A stretch of 45,997 bases of DNA from the NCBI GenBank assembly GCA_030037895.1, contig JASHPW010000056.1:1-45997 (forward strand), read 5' to 3'. The translations under genes and the position numbers were made by a program. This DNA is from Xanthobacteraceae bacterium (GTDB taxonomy: Bacteria; Pseudomonadota; Alphaproteobacteria; Rhizobiales; Xanthobacteraceae). Numbering within the stretch: the stretch's first letter is position 1; the number at the start of each line of letters is the position of its first letter. Shown here piece after piece: positions 7,068 through 15,923 of the stretch. The notes beneath the pieces are model-generated. The model was not told where the DNA came from. It was given only the letters and a program-made list of their open reading frames with translations, and did not search any database.

Positions 7068-8555
7068 TTACAGCAGCCGGCGCACGGCCGCCGCCCATGC
7101 CGCCAGCTTTCGTTCGCGGGTGCCGGCATCCATGCGCGGCGTGAACCGCCGCTCCAACCGCCAACGATCGACAAAGCGGTCCGGCGCGGGAAAGAAGCCG
7201 GCGTGCAGGCCGGCGAGATAAGCGGCACCGAGCGCCGTCGTCTCCCGGATTTGCGGACGGTCTATCGTTCTCTCCAGCACATCGGCGAGGCGTTGCATCG
7301 TCCAATCGGAAGCGGCCATTCCGCCGTCGACGCGCAAAATCTTGAGCGCGCTCCCGGCCTCCCGCCAATCCGCCTGCATGGCCGCGAGCAGATCGGCGGT
7401 CTGGAAGCAGACGCTCTCGAGTGCGGCTTGCGCCAATTCGCGCGGCCCGGTGGCGCGCGTGAGGCCGAACAGCGCGCCGCGCACGTCCGCCCGCCAATAG
7501 GGCGCGCCCAATCCGACGAACGCCGGAACGAGGACGACCTCCTGCGTGGCGTCCGCGGCCGCGGCGAGCGCGCCGGTTTCCTCCGCGCTTGGCACGATGC
7601 GCAGGCCGTCGCGCAGCCATTGGACCGCCGCTCCGGCGACGAAGATCGAGCCTTCGAGCGCGTAAACGCGCGTCCCGCCGAGCTGGTAGGCGATGGTCGC
7701 GAGCAGCCGGTTTTTGGAGGCGACGGGCGTGCGGCCGGTGTTGAGGAGAGCGAAGCATCCGGTGCCGTAGGTGGCCTTGAGCATGCCCGGCGCGAAACAG
7801 GCCTGGCCGATCAGCGCCGCCTGCTGGTCGCCGGCGACGCCGCAGATGGGAATTGCGGCGCCGAACAGTTCGGGAGCGGTCGAGCCGAACGCGGCGGACG
7901 AATCGAGGACCTGCGGCAGCACGGCTTTCGGGATGCCGAGCATCGCCAACAGCTCATCGTCCCAACGGCCTTCGTGGATATCGAACAACAGGGTCCGCGA
8001 CGCGTTGGTCGCGTCGGTGGCGTGGACTTTGCCGCCGGTCAATCGCCACAGCAGGTAGGTATCGACGGTTCCGAACGCGAGCTCCCCGCGCCGAGCGAGG
8101 TCGGCGATATTCGGGGCGGAGTGCAGAAGCCAGGCGAGCTTGGTGCCGGAAAAATACGGGTCGAGCGTGAGCCCGGTCTTCGCCGCGACCATGGGCTCGT
8201 GGCCGCCGGCCTTGAGCCGCGCGCACAGATCGGCGGTGCGCCGGTCCTGCCAGACGATGGCGCGATGAACCGGGCGCCCGCTCGCGCGGTGCCATAGCAG
8301 CGTGGTCTCGCGCTGATTGGCGATGCCGATAGCGGCGACGTCCTTGGCCGCGGCGCCGGCGGCGCGCAGGGCGTCGCGGCAGGTCGCGAGCGTCGTCGCC
8401 CATAGATCTTCGGGCTCGTGCTCGACCTCGCCGTCGGCCGGGAAATGCTGCGGAAATTCCCGTTGGGCAAAGGCCGCGACCGAGGTATCGGCGCGGAACA
8501 GCATGGCACGGGTCGACGTCGTGCCCTGGTCGATCGCCAGTACGTAGGATGTCAC
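7068..8555 (-). CDS. glpK: Glycerol kinase
   Basis: This 495-residue cytosolic enzyme phosphorylates glycerol to sn-glycerol 3-phosphate with ATP. The N-terminus [20 protein letters not shown] is the FGGY-kinase phosphate loop. Further marks are the EHEPEDLW region, [26 protein letters not shown] and [15 protein letters not shown]. The C-terminal domain contains [20 protein letters not shown]. Length is normal for GlpK. No glpF or glpD lies next to it, so it is a single-gene unit. It is convergent with the upstream membrane-protein gene and divergent from the TadE genes. Confidence 0.96.
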   Translation of the reverse strand: MTSYVLAIDQGTTSTRAMLFRADTSVAAFAQREFPQHFPADGEVEHEPEDLWATTLATCRDALRAAGAAAKDVAAIGIANQRETTLLWHRASGRPVHRAIVWQDRRTADLCARLKAGGHEPMVAAKTGLTLDPYFSGTKLAWLLHSAPNIADLARRGELAFGTVDTYLLWRLTGGKVHATDATNASRTLLFDIHEGRWDDELLAMLGIPKAVLPQVLDSSAAFGSTAPELFGAAIPICGVAGDQQAALIGQACFAPGMLKATYGTGCFALLNTGRTPVASKNRLLATIAYQLGGTRVYALEGSIFVAGAAVQWLRDGLRIVPSAEETGALAAAADATQEVVLVPAFVGLGAPYWRADVRGALFGLTRATGPRELAQAALESVCFQTADLLAAMQADWREAGSALKILRVDGGMAASDWTMQRLADVLERTIDRPQIRETTALGAAYLAGLHAGFFPAPDRFVDRWRLERRFTPRMDAGTRERKLAAWAAAVRRLL

Positions 8556-8729
8556 GCGCGAGCCCTCCTTGCCGGTTCCGCACCGGCCGTCGCCCGCTGT
8601 TTCGACGATTGCGGCAGGACCCGGTTAATGCCCGGGATTTATCGGCGCAGCGAACGGCGACTTTGGCGGATCGAAGTAATGGTTTCCTAGCGATTCCACC
8701 ATAAAAGCGGGCATTGGAGCAGATGTATC

Positions 8730-9302
8730 GTGTTCCGGATAATTCACGAAAGCACGGCCGGCCGCGCCGGAGCGCCGCGACCTTTTGCAGGTCTCGTCCG
8801 CAGCGAGAGCGGCGCGGCCGCCGTCGAATTCGCCCTGGTGGCGACGCCGTTCGTAGCGCTGCTCGTCGCCCTGCTGCAGACGGCGCTGGTGTTTTTCGCC
8901 GGCCGGGTGCTCGACGAGACGGTCGAGGAAGCGAGCCGCTACATCTTGACCGGGCAGGCGCAGACTGCGGGCCTCACCCAGAGCCAGTTCGCCAGCTATT
9001 TATGCAACGACGTCAACACCTACGCGTCGCTCTTCAACTGCAGCAATTTCATGATCAACGTGCAGAGCTACAGCTCGTTCGCCGCGGCCAACACCACGAC
9101 GCCGACTCTGACCTTCAACGCGCAGGGTCAAGTGACCAATAGCTGGGCCTATTCGCCGGGTGACCCGGGAGACATCGTGGTCGTGCAAGTGATGTATCAA
9201 TGGCCGATCGTGCTCGGCCCGCTCGGCTTCAATCTCTCCAACCTGTCGAACGGCAATCGCCTGCTCGTTTCGACCGCGGTGTTCAAGAACGAGCCTTATT
9301 GA
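8730..9302 (+). CDS. TadE-like pilus assembly protein
   Basis: 190 residues, GTG start at 8730 with GGAG 10 nt upstream. A short basic leader is followed by SESGAAAVEFALVATPFVAL, the TadE signature where the conserved Glu follows the (V/A)EFAL pattern, and one membrane helix (about 32-56). The rest is extracytoplasmic with a Cys pair (YLCNDV, LFNCSN) and a C-terminal beta-type segment. TadE/TadF proteins are pseudopilins of tight-adherence Flp pili. No Flp pilin, CpaF ATPase or secretin gene is in this window. The next gene starts at the base after its stop. Confidence 0.85.
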   Translation: MFRIIHESTAGRAGAPRPFAGLVRSESGAAAVEFALVATPFVALLVALLQTALVFFAGRVLDETVEEASRYILTGQAQTAGLTQSQFASYLCNDVNTYASLFNCSNFMINVQSYSSFAAANTTTPTLTFNAQGQVTNSWAYSPGDPGDIVVVQVMYQWPIVLGPLGFNLSNLSNGNRLLVSTAVFKNEPY

Positions 9303-9863
9303 ATGGCGACCACCCGACCCCTCCTGGAGCTTCGATCGCATCTGCGCGGCTTCGTCGGCGGCCGCGACGGCGTCTCCGCCGTCGAATTTGCCATCGTGCT
9401 GCCGTTCATGGTCACGCTTTATATCGGCGCGACCGAGCTGGGTAGTGGTATGGAGGCCCAATACAAGACCACGCTCGCCGCCCGGACCGTCACCGATCTT
9501 GCCTCGCAATATACCACCATCGACAACGCCACCATGAGCAGCATTCTCGGCGCGGCATCGGCAGTCATCTCGCCGTATTCGACTTCGGGTGTGACCGTGA
9601 CCGTGTCGGAAGTGAGCACCGATGCCAACGGCAACGCCACCATCACCTGGAGCGACTCGCTCAACGGCACCGCGCGCACCGTCGGCCAGTCGGTGACGCT
9701 GCCGAGCGACCTGCAGACGGCCAACATTTCGCTGATCTGGGGCGAGGTCACCTATCCCTACCAGCCGCAGATCGGCTACGTCATCACCGGCACGATCAAC
9801 ATCTATGAGAGCTCCTATTTCTACCCGCGCATGGTCGGTTCGGTGACGCGAAGCAATTCATGA
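9303..9863 (+). CDS. TadE/TadF-like pilus assembly protein
   Basis: 186 residues starting directly after the stop of the preceding gene (TGA then ATG), so translation is likely coupled. The leader RDGVSAVEFAIVLPFMVTLY carries the TadE-type VEFA motif and a single helix (about 24-46). An extracytoplasmic domain rich in Thr/Ser follows (ATITWSDSLNG, TINIYESSYFYPRMVGS). It is a second TadE-type pseudopilin of the same two-gene unit. Transcription probably ends at the hairpin 9872-9894. Confidence 0.85.
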   Translation: MATTRPLLELRSHLRGFVGGRDGVSAVEFAIVLPFMVTLYIGATELGSGMEAQYKTTLAARTVTDLASQYTTIDNATMSSILGAASAVISPYSTSGVTVTVSEVSTDANGNATITWSDSLNGTARTVGQSVTLPSDLQTANISLIWGEVTYPYQPQIGYVITGTINIYESSYFYPRMVGSVTRSNS

Positions 9864-9871
9864 CCGCAACG

Positions 9872-9894
9872 CGGCGGCATCGGGCATGCCGCCG
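9872..9894. terminator. Hairpin between convergent TadE and TadG genes
   Basis: CGGCGGCAT and ATGCCGCCG form a perfect 9-bp stem with loop CGGGC, directly behind the TadE-like gene and before the convergent TadG-like gene. There is no strong T-run, so it may act as a GC-rich or bidirectional transcription stop. Confidence 0.5.
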
Positions 9895-9950
9895 GCCGCT
9901 GCGGCGGTCGCCGCAGCCCGACGACGCGCGCTGAACGTCCGCGCGACGGC

Positions 9951-11258
9951 TCAATGGCTGAGGTGCGCGGTCGCAACCGCTTCCTGGAACAAGGTTTGCA
10001 TCGCGGTCGTGATGTCCCCGTCGGTGGTGACGGAGAAGAACAGCCCCGGCGACGCGCAGCTTTCCATGGCGGAACTGATTTGGCTTTGAAAGGGCGCGAT
10101 CCAGTCGTTGTACCAGGCGTTGGTCGGCAGCGGCAGGTAGACGGTGTAGAGCACCGCGATGAGGATGCCGCGATTCTTCACCGTCGTGCACCAGGTCGTG
10201 TCGAAAGGTTGCTGGCAGCGGTTGGTGTCGACGAGCGGCTGCGAGCAGGTCGTCGAGGTTTCATCGTCGACCCCGTCGCTGACGATAAAGAGCACTTCCT
10301 GCGGCTTGCTGCCGGAAAAGCCCGTGCCCGGCGCCGGCATGTCGTTGTCGATTGTGGACATGGCGCTTTCGAAATTTGTGTCCGTGTCGTTGTTGCTGGT
10401 CCCGCATACCAGGTAGTTGTTCTTGCAGACTTCCAGCACGTCGATCGACGCGGCCGCGGTTTGCGCCGTCGCAAGATCGGAGGTGAGCGACTGGATCGTT
10501 GTCGTGCCCGAGCTGTTGAAGGTGTAAATCGCCATCGAATAGGTTGCGTTGTTCGCGGCCCCCATCGTCGAAGCCGTGCTCATCAACGACTGCGTCGCGC
10601 TGCTCATGTTCTCGATCCGGGTCACCACGCCGAGTTGGTTCGCGAGCGTATAGTTGTCGACGCCGCCGGGATTGCCGAGGTCGTCGGCCGCCGGATCGGA
10701 TTCGTGGCAGGCGAACGCGCAACCGCCCTGGGCCGAGGTGTTCTCGACCATGGTGTCGATGCCGTCCGTCGTGGCGGCGATGTCCATGGACGGCGAGTTG
10801 TCGAGCAACAGGTAAAAGTTGATATTCGGCGCCGCCGTGGCGGTCGACTGCGACGACCCGGAGATGGACCAGCGCGATTGCCCCAGAACGTTGGGGAAAT
10901 TGTTGACCGAAGACGCCGTGTAGCTGACGGTGACGTTGCGCGCCATGCCGCTGGTGGTGACGGTGACGGTGGGCGGGTTATAGCTCAGTCCGCCGATGCC
11001 CGAAGCTTCCGCGTTGAAGATGTTCTGGGCGGCCGTGGTCGCGGCCGCGGTTGATTGCTCCATCATCGCCGGGGTGACGGCAGCCAGTGCGGCGGCGTCA
11101 GCCGCGGCATTGAGTTGGGTCTTTTTCTGCATCGCGCTCGAGAAGTCCAAGGCCATACCGATCAGAAAAATCGTGGGGACGAGCGACAGCGCGAAAATGA
11201 CGGCTATATTGCCCCGGCGGTCGCGGCAGAATCGGCGAATGAAGTCGCGGCGGAGCAT
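9951..11258 (-). CDS. TadG-like protein with von Willebrand factor A domain (paralogue 1)
   Basis: 435 residues. The N-terminus CRDRRGNIAVIFALSLVPTI holds the TadE/TadG-type anchor (helix about 17-38), then ADAAALAAV as in TadG. After an N-terminal repeat-like region, NFYLLLDNSPSMDI gives the MIDAS metal motif DNSPSM (153-158) of a vWA domain. VLFIVSDGVDDETS and an end rich in Cys (CQQPF, TTWCTTVK) follow. TadG proteins anchor or assemble Flp pili at the cell surface. It is a near duplicate of the gene at 12122-13450 over its C-terminal two thirds; the N-terminal third differs. Confidence 0.85.
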   Translation of the reverse strand: MLRRDFIRRFCRDRRGNIAVIFALSLVPTIFLIGMALDFSSAMQKKTQLNAAADAAALAAVTPAMMEQSTAAATTAAQNIFNAEASGIGGLSYNPPTVTVTTSGMARNVTVSYTASSVNNFPNVLGQSRWSISGSSQSTATAAPNINFYLLLDNSPSMDIAATTDGIDTMVENTSAQGGCAFACHESDPAADDLGNPGGVDNYTLANQLGVVTRIENMSSATQSLMSTASTMGAANNATYSMAIYTFNSSGTTTIQSLTSDLATAQTAAASIDVLEVCKNNYLVCGTSNNDTDTNFESAMSTIDNDMPAPGTGFSGSKPQEVLFIVSDGVDDETSTTCSQPLVDTNRCQQPFDTTWCTTVKNRGILIAVLYTVYLPLPTNAWYNDWIAPFQSQISSAMESCASPGLFFSVTTDGDITTAMQTLFQEAVATAHLSH

Positions 11259-11417
11259 GGGTATTCTGTTGAATGGGTTTTGCGACCCTGCGATCGCATG
11301 AAAGCGCTTGATTTTTCGTTGCAGAAAAGCGGAGTCGCGAGGGCGTATATCGTTAACGCCGCTTAAATTGCGGGCAGACGATCCACGGCGGCGCCGACCC
11401 GCACGGCCGCGGCGGCG

Positions 11418-11942
11418 TCATTGCTCGAGCACGAGCTTGCCGTCGTCGTATTCGAAACGCTTGAGCCGCGACAGGAACGACAGGCCGAGCAGATTATCGC
11501 TCAGCGCCCCGTCCGGCAGGACGACGGCGGCGACATCGCGCATGAGGAGGTCGCCGACCTCGATCATGTCGAGCTGGATCGGCGCCGCATTGACGATGCC
11601 GTTCGCGGTCTTGACCTGGGCGACGAACTCGCTCGGCGCCGGATGAATGCCGAACCGGGCGGCGTCGCCGGCGGTGAGCGCGATCACCGACGCGCCGGTA
11701 TCGACCATGAAGCTGAGGCGGACGCCGTCGATCACGCCGTCGACCTGGAAATGGCCGCGCGGGTCGCGCGGCACGACGACCGACCGCGAAGCCGCCGTCG
11801 CGCTTGCAATCGGGGCCGCAGCCGCCGGCTGCGCCGCCGCCAGCGCGACCGGCGCCGACTGTAAACGCATTCGCTCGGCGTAGCGCGGGACTACGACGCT
11901 TGAGGCAAACGCAAGGGCGGCGAAGACAATGACTGAGCGCAT
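11418..11942 (-). CDS. Retropepsin-like aspartic protease (clan AA, TIGR02281 type)
   Basis: About 174 residues from the ATG at 11942 (a GTG at 11975 would add 11). The start MRSVIVFAALAFASSVVVP is a signal anchor, followed by an Ala/Pro linker. The protease part begins RGHFQVDGVIDGVRLSF and has the active-site motif MVDTGASVIALT, with the hydrophobic-Gly partner NLLGLSFLSRLKRFEYDD at the C-terminus. These single-domain retropepsin relatives work as dimers; the bacterial members are inner-membrane or periplasmic and their substrates are largely unknown. The gene sits between two TadG-like paralogues on the same strand. Confidence 0.85.
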   Translation of the reverse strand: MRSVIVFAALAFASSVVVPRYAERMRLQSAPVALAAAQPAAAAPIASATAASRSVVVPRDPRGHFQVDGVIDGVRLSFMVDTGASVIALTAGDAARFGIHPAPSEFVAQVKTANGIVNAAPIQLDMIEVGDLLMRDVAAVVLPDGALSDNLLGLSFLSRLKRFEYDDGKLVLEQ

Positions 11943-12121
11943 GAGAGACGCGGGCTTTCCGCGGCATCTGACCACGCGCCGGCGAACGGCGCGCTAATAC
12001 GGCGTCATGGCGGAACGGTTTTCCCTCCCGGTGGTCAGCCGCCGCTTAACGGCAAGACTCGCATTTGAGCGATCGCCGGGCGTCGGTCCACCGCTCGGCC
12101 GCGGACCGCGCCAAGTTTCGG

Positions 12122-13450
12122 TCAGTGGGTGAGCCGCGCCGTCGCAATCGCCTGCTGAAACAGCCCCTGCATCGCGGCGGTGATATCGCCGTCGGTGGTC
12201 ACTGAGAAAAACAGTCCCGGCGAGGCGCAACTCTCCATATTGGGGCTGATTTGGCTTTGAAAAGGCGCAATCCAATCATTGTACCAGGAGTTGGTCGGGA
12301 GCGGCAGATAGACGGTGTACAGCACCGCGATGAGGATGCCGCGATTCTTCACCGTCGTGCACCACGTCGTGTCGAAGGGCTGCTGGCAGCGGTTGCCGTC
12401 AAGCGCCTGCGAGCAGGCGGTCGAGGTTTCGTCATCGACACCGTCGGAGACGATGAACAGCACCTCTTGCGGCGTGCTGCTCGGAGTGCCGGTTCCCGGG
12501 GCGGGCATGATGCCGTTGATTTGCGACATCGCGGTTTCGAAGTCGGTATCCGTGTCGTTGTTGTCGTTCGTCTTCGTGAGCCAATTGTTGTCCCAGACTT
12601 CGAGCACGTTGATATTAGCCGCCGTCGTCTGCGCGTTGGCGAGATCCGAGGTCAAGAGTTGGATCGTGTTGAGGCCCGAACCGTTGAACGTGTAGATCGC
12701 CATTTGGTACTGGGAGTTGTTCGATCCCTCCATCGCCGCCGCCGTGCTCGCCAGCGACTGGGTCGCGGTCGCCAAATTCTCGATCCGCGTCACCACTCCC
12801 AGTTGGTTCGCCAGCGTGTAGTTGTCGACGCCGCCGGGATTTCCGAGGTTGTCCGCGGACGGATTGTATTCATGGCAGGCGAACGCGCAGCCGCCCTGCG
12901 CCGAGGTGGCCGCAACCATGGCATTGATGCCGGCCGTCGTGGCGGCGATGCTCATCGAGGGCGAGTTGTCGAGCAGCAAATAGAAGTTGATATTCGTCGA
13001 CAAGCCGGCTTGCGCCGTCGACTGCCCGGTTATGGTCGTGGTCGGGATGCCGACAAGCCCCATGAACGTGTTGGTCTTGGTCGCCGAATAGCCGACCACC
13101 GCGGTGCGGCCGGTGGTGGTGTCGGTCACCGTGACGGAAACATTGTTGATCGTCACGTTGGTGAGATTGCCGGCTTCGGCGGCGAACACGTTCTGCGCGG
13201 TGGTCTGCGCCACCGCCGCCGTGGCGGAGATGGTTTGGTGAGCCACGGCGGCAAGCGTGGCCGCGTCGGCGACGGCGTCGAGCTTGGCCTTGGCCATGTT
13301 TGCCGAGGCGTAGTCCACCCCGGCGCCGACGGCGAAGACGAGCGGGATGGCCGACACCGCGGCAAACACGGCCATCGAGCCGCCTTGGTGACGGCCGAAG
13401 TGCCGCAAGCGGCCGAGGACGTCGCCAAACGTGCGAATGGTGCTGTTCAT
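12122..13450 (-). CDS. TadG-like protein with von Willebrand factor A domain (paralogue 2)
   Basis: 442 residues from ATG 13450 (MNSTIRTFGDVLGRL); a longer frame to 13507 is open but adds non-typical residues. A membrane anchor (about 26-46) and ADAATLAAVA region precede the vWA domain with DNSPSM (161-166). The part from there to the end, including EVLFIVSDGVDDETST, TTWCTTVKNRGILIAVLYTV and WYNDWIAPFQSQIS, is almost identical to paralogue 1. The first 130 residues are clearly different. A tandem duplication with later exchange between copies would explain this. Confidence 0.85.
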   Translation of the reverse strand: MNSTIRTFGDVLGRLRHFGRHQGGSMAVFAAVSAIPLVFAVGAGVDYASANMAKAKLDAVADAATLAAVAHQTISATAAVAQTTAQNVFAAEAGNLTNVTINNVSVTVTDTTTGRTAVVGYSATKTNTFMGLVGIPTTTITGQSTAQAGLSTNINFYLLLDNSPSMSIAATTAGINAMVAATSAQGGCAFACHEYNPSADNLGNPGGVDNYTLANQLGVVTRIENLATATQSLASTAAAMEGSNNSQYQMAIYTFNGSGLNTIQLLTSDLANAQTTAANINVLEVWDNNWLTKTNDNNDTDTDFETAMSQINGIMPAPGTGTPSSTPQEVLFIVSDGVDDETSTACSQALDGNRCQQPFDTTWCTTVKNRGILIAVLYTVYLPLPTNSWYNDWIAPFQSQISPNMESCASPGLFFSVTTDGDITAAMQGLFQQAIATARLTH

Positions 13451-13690
13451 GCGGCACGAACCCAAGCCGCGCGAGCTTCGGCGGCTGCCGATTGCTTCGG
13501 CGCCCACGCCGCAAAGTCGCGGTCGCGTTCGCTGCCGCGCGCTCGGGCAGTTTTAAGTTCAATGTCTGAAAAGCCGGTGAAATCGCATCGCGGATATTCG
13601 TTAGCGCCGCGTAACGTTAGTGGCGGCAATCTTGAATCGACCCATCAACCGTTTGCTAACAACGCCGCCAGCGCCGCTGCCGCGGGCGCG

Positions 13691-14035
13691 TCACGGCGCG
13701 CAGCGCAGCAATCCGCTCCAGTCGCAATAGCCGAAGCCGACGCGGCAACAGCCGAACGACCGGCGCGAGCAGTAATAGAATTGATAATCGAAGCCGCAAT
13801 GATCGGAGCAGTAAAGGCGGCCGCGGTCGAAGAGGCAATGGTTGCGGAATCGCCGCGGCAGCGCCTGCGGGCTCTGCCAGTCCGCCCGGACGAGCAGACC
13901 GCGCGCCGGCGCACGGACCCCGGCGGCGTCGGCGACCGACGCCCAGGCAAGACAGGCGAGCGCAGCGCAGGCCAGTATGTTCAGAAGTTTCACCGAAAGC
14001 GTCCGACGCAAGAGCCGCGGTTCCGCACACGCCAT
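13691..14035 (-). CDS. Small secreted cysteine-rich protein of unknown function
   Basis: 114 residues from ATG 14035 (a TTG at 14053 is possible). A signal peptide (LLNILACAALACLAWASVADA) precedes a mature region of about 75 residues with a dense Cys pattern: NHCLFDRGRLYCSDHCG, FYYCS, GCCRVGFGYCDW, LLRCAP, nine Cys in about 50 residues. The spacing suggests a disulfide-stabilised periplasmic or extracellular domain. I recall similar proteins as hypothetical in Bradyrhizobium but know no function. It lies 24 nt downstream of the histidine-kinase gene on the same strand and may be co-transcribed with it. Confidence 0.6.
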   Translation of the reverse strand: MACAEPRLLRRTLSVKLLNILACAALACLAWASVADAAGVRAPARGLLVRADWQSPQALPRRFRNHCLFDRGRLYCSDHCGFDYQFYYCSRRSFGCCRVGFGYCDWSGLLRCAP

Positions 14036-14059
14036 ATCAGATCGCCACCGCAAACGGAA

Positions 14060-15727
14060 TCATCTTTCGCGTCGCCCGCCCGCGCCCGGCGACAACGAGG
14101 GGGCACCGTCCGCGGGAACGACCATCGGCGGCGCGGCGTCCGCCGCAGCGGGCTCCGCGCCGATCGGCCGCGCCGTCGTCGCCGCGGCGCACCTGATCGG
14201 CAGCCGTATGGCAAAGCGCGAACCTTCGCCCTCCCTGCTCGCCACCTCGACGCCGCCCCCGTGCAGCTCGACCGCCATCTTCACCAGGTAGAGACCGACG
14301 CCGGTTCCCACGATTCCCGACACATTGCTGCCGCGGTGATAGCGCTCGAACAGCCGACCGAGGTCGCGCGCCGGAATGCCGATGCCGCGGTCGGCGATGC
14401 TGACGACGATCTCCTCCGCCAGGATCTGCGCATCGACCTCGATGGGACCACCGCCCGGCGAATACTTGACGGCGTTGGAGAGGAGATTGCTGACAGCCTG
14501 AAACAGCAGCTTGGCGTCGCCGACCATCGGCATGGACGCGCCGGCGAAATGCTCGGCGATCTGCGCGCCGGGCGCCATCTCGCGGTGCAGTTGACAGACC
14601 TCGCGCAGCAACGTCGCCATGTCCATTGCGGCGGGATGGAAATGAGGCTCGGCGCCGCCGTCGATCAGACGTGCGGAGTTGAGCAGATTGTCGATCAAAT
14701 GCGTCAGCCGCAGCACCGCGGCGCGAACCTTGCCGGCGCGCTCGCCGATTTCGGCCGGGACCACCGAGTCCTTGATCTTGATCAGGCGCCGGGCGTGGCC
14801 GTCGATGATGGTCAAGGGCGTGCGGAACTCGTGCGAGGCCATGGAGACGAAATTGCGTTGCAGCGAAGCGAGCCGCTGTTCCTGCGCCAATTGCTCCTCG
14901 AGCATCGCCGCCTGGCGGGCGAGCATGCGCTGGCTGCGCATCAGCTCGATCGCGTTGTTGCGGAAGACGACGGTGGCCTGCGCCATGGCGCCGATCTCGT
15001 CCCGCCGTTCGGTCCCCGGCACGTCGATGTCGGTGTCGTCGGCGGCGAGCCGGCGCATGCGGTCGGCGAGATTGAGGAGCGGAGCCGAGATGAAGCGGCT
15101 GACGTGGACCAAAGCGGCGACGACCATGACGCCCGCAATCGCCATGCCGAGGAGAATCAGCCAGAGCGCCTGCCGATAGGCGGTGCCAAGGCGATCGCTC
15201 GCCACCTTGGCGTTGGCGACCGCCTGGTCGGTGAGTCGGCCGAGCGTGTCGCTCGCCGCGTCGTAGGCGGTGCGCGAGGCGCCGGCATAAATCGCCAGCG
15301 CCTGCGCCTTGCGGTTGCCGCGCGACAGCACCAGCATCCGGTTGACGATGGTCCGGTAACCGTTCCAGCGCTCCTTGAAGCGGCCGTACAGATCGTTCTC
15401 GGCCGCGTCGTGCCGAATCCGCTCGAAGCCGCGCTCGGCCTCGGCAATGGAGCGGTCGAGATCCGCCATTTGCCGCTCGGTCGCCGCGATCTCGGCGGGC
15501 TCCGACGACAACAGATTGCTGCCCTCGATGGCGCGGAAATCGGAGGTGAAATTGTTGAGGTCGCCGAGCACGCGGGTGTTGGGCAGCCACAGTTCGGCGA
15601 CGTCGGCCGACAGCCGATTGAAATTGCTCAGGCGCCAGATGCTGAACAAGCCGAGGACGACGACCAGAAAAAAGAAGAGCAGGAACACCGCTGCGAGATA
15701 GAACCGGATCGAATGCGGCTGCCGCAT
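14060..15727 (-). CDS. Membrane sensor histidine kinase (HAMP-HisKA-HATPase)
   Basis: 555 residues from ATG 15727 (MRQPHSIRFYLAAVFLLFF); the frame stays open to 15955 but that adds 76 atypical residues and would overlap the divergent regulator. Two membrane helices (about 8-30 and 188-208) enclose a helical periplasmic sensor domain resembling 4HB/CHASE3 types. A HAMP linker (about 210-262), HisKA with SMASHEFRTPLTIIDGH (His299) and HATPase boxes (NLLSNAVKYSPGGG, DRGIGIP, GTGVGLYLVKM) follow. A Pro/Ala-rich tail ends the protein. It is divergent from the LuxR-type response regulator, its probable partner. Confidence 0.9.
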   Translation of the reverse strand: MRQPHSIRFYLAAVFLLFFFLVVVLGLFSIWRLSNFNRLSADVAELWLPNTRVLGDLNNFTSDFRAIEGSNLLSSEPAEIAATERQMADLDRSIAEAERGFERIRHDAAENDLYGRFKERWNGYRTIVNRMLVLSRGNRKAQALAIYAGASRTAYDAASDTLGRLTDQAVANAKVASDRLGTAYRQALWLILLGMAIAGVMVVAALVHVSRFISAPLLNLADRMRRLAADDTDIDVPGTERRDEIGAMAQATVVFRNNAIELMRSQRMLARQAAMLEEQLAQEQRLASLQRNFVSMASHEFRTPLTIIDGHARRLIKIKDSVVPAEIGERAGKVRAAVLRLTHLIDNLLNSARLIDGGAEPHFHPAAMDMATLLREVCQLHREMAPGAQIAEHFAGASMPMVGDAKLLFQAVSNLLSNAVKYSPGGGPIEVDAQILAEEIVVSIADRGIGIPARDLGRLFERYHRGSNVSGIVGTGVGLYLVKMAVELHGGGVEVASREGEGSRFAIRLPIRCAAATTARPIGAEPAAADAAPPMVVPADGAPSLSPGAGGRRER

Positions 15728-15923
15728 GGAGGCCGACCATCGTAAGCGAAGGGACCGCGCCGCGGTCCCGGCGAGCATCGTCCGGGGCGAGCTATATACG
15801 AGCTTGGCGCCGACCGGAACCTGATTCGTTGATTGCGCTCCAAAAGGACTTGCAGGGGTTAATTGATTTGCCGGGTTAAATCGGGGCGCGATCTGCGCTA
15901 GCATTCGCGGCCGCCGGTACCCC

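Noticed and set aside
12251-15745. Plus-strand open frame of 1164 codons
   Set aside because: It lies opposite the TadG-like, Cys-rich and kinase genes on the minus strand. The protein is dominated by Arg, Ala, Gly and His with no domain, which is what GC-rich antisense frames look like.
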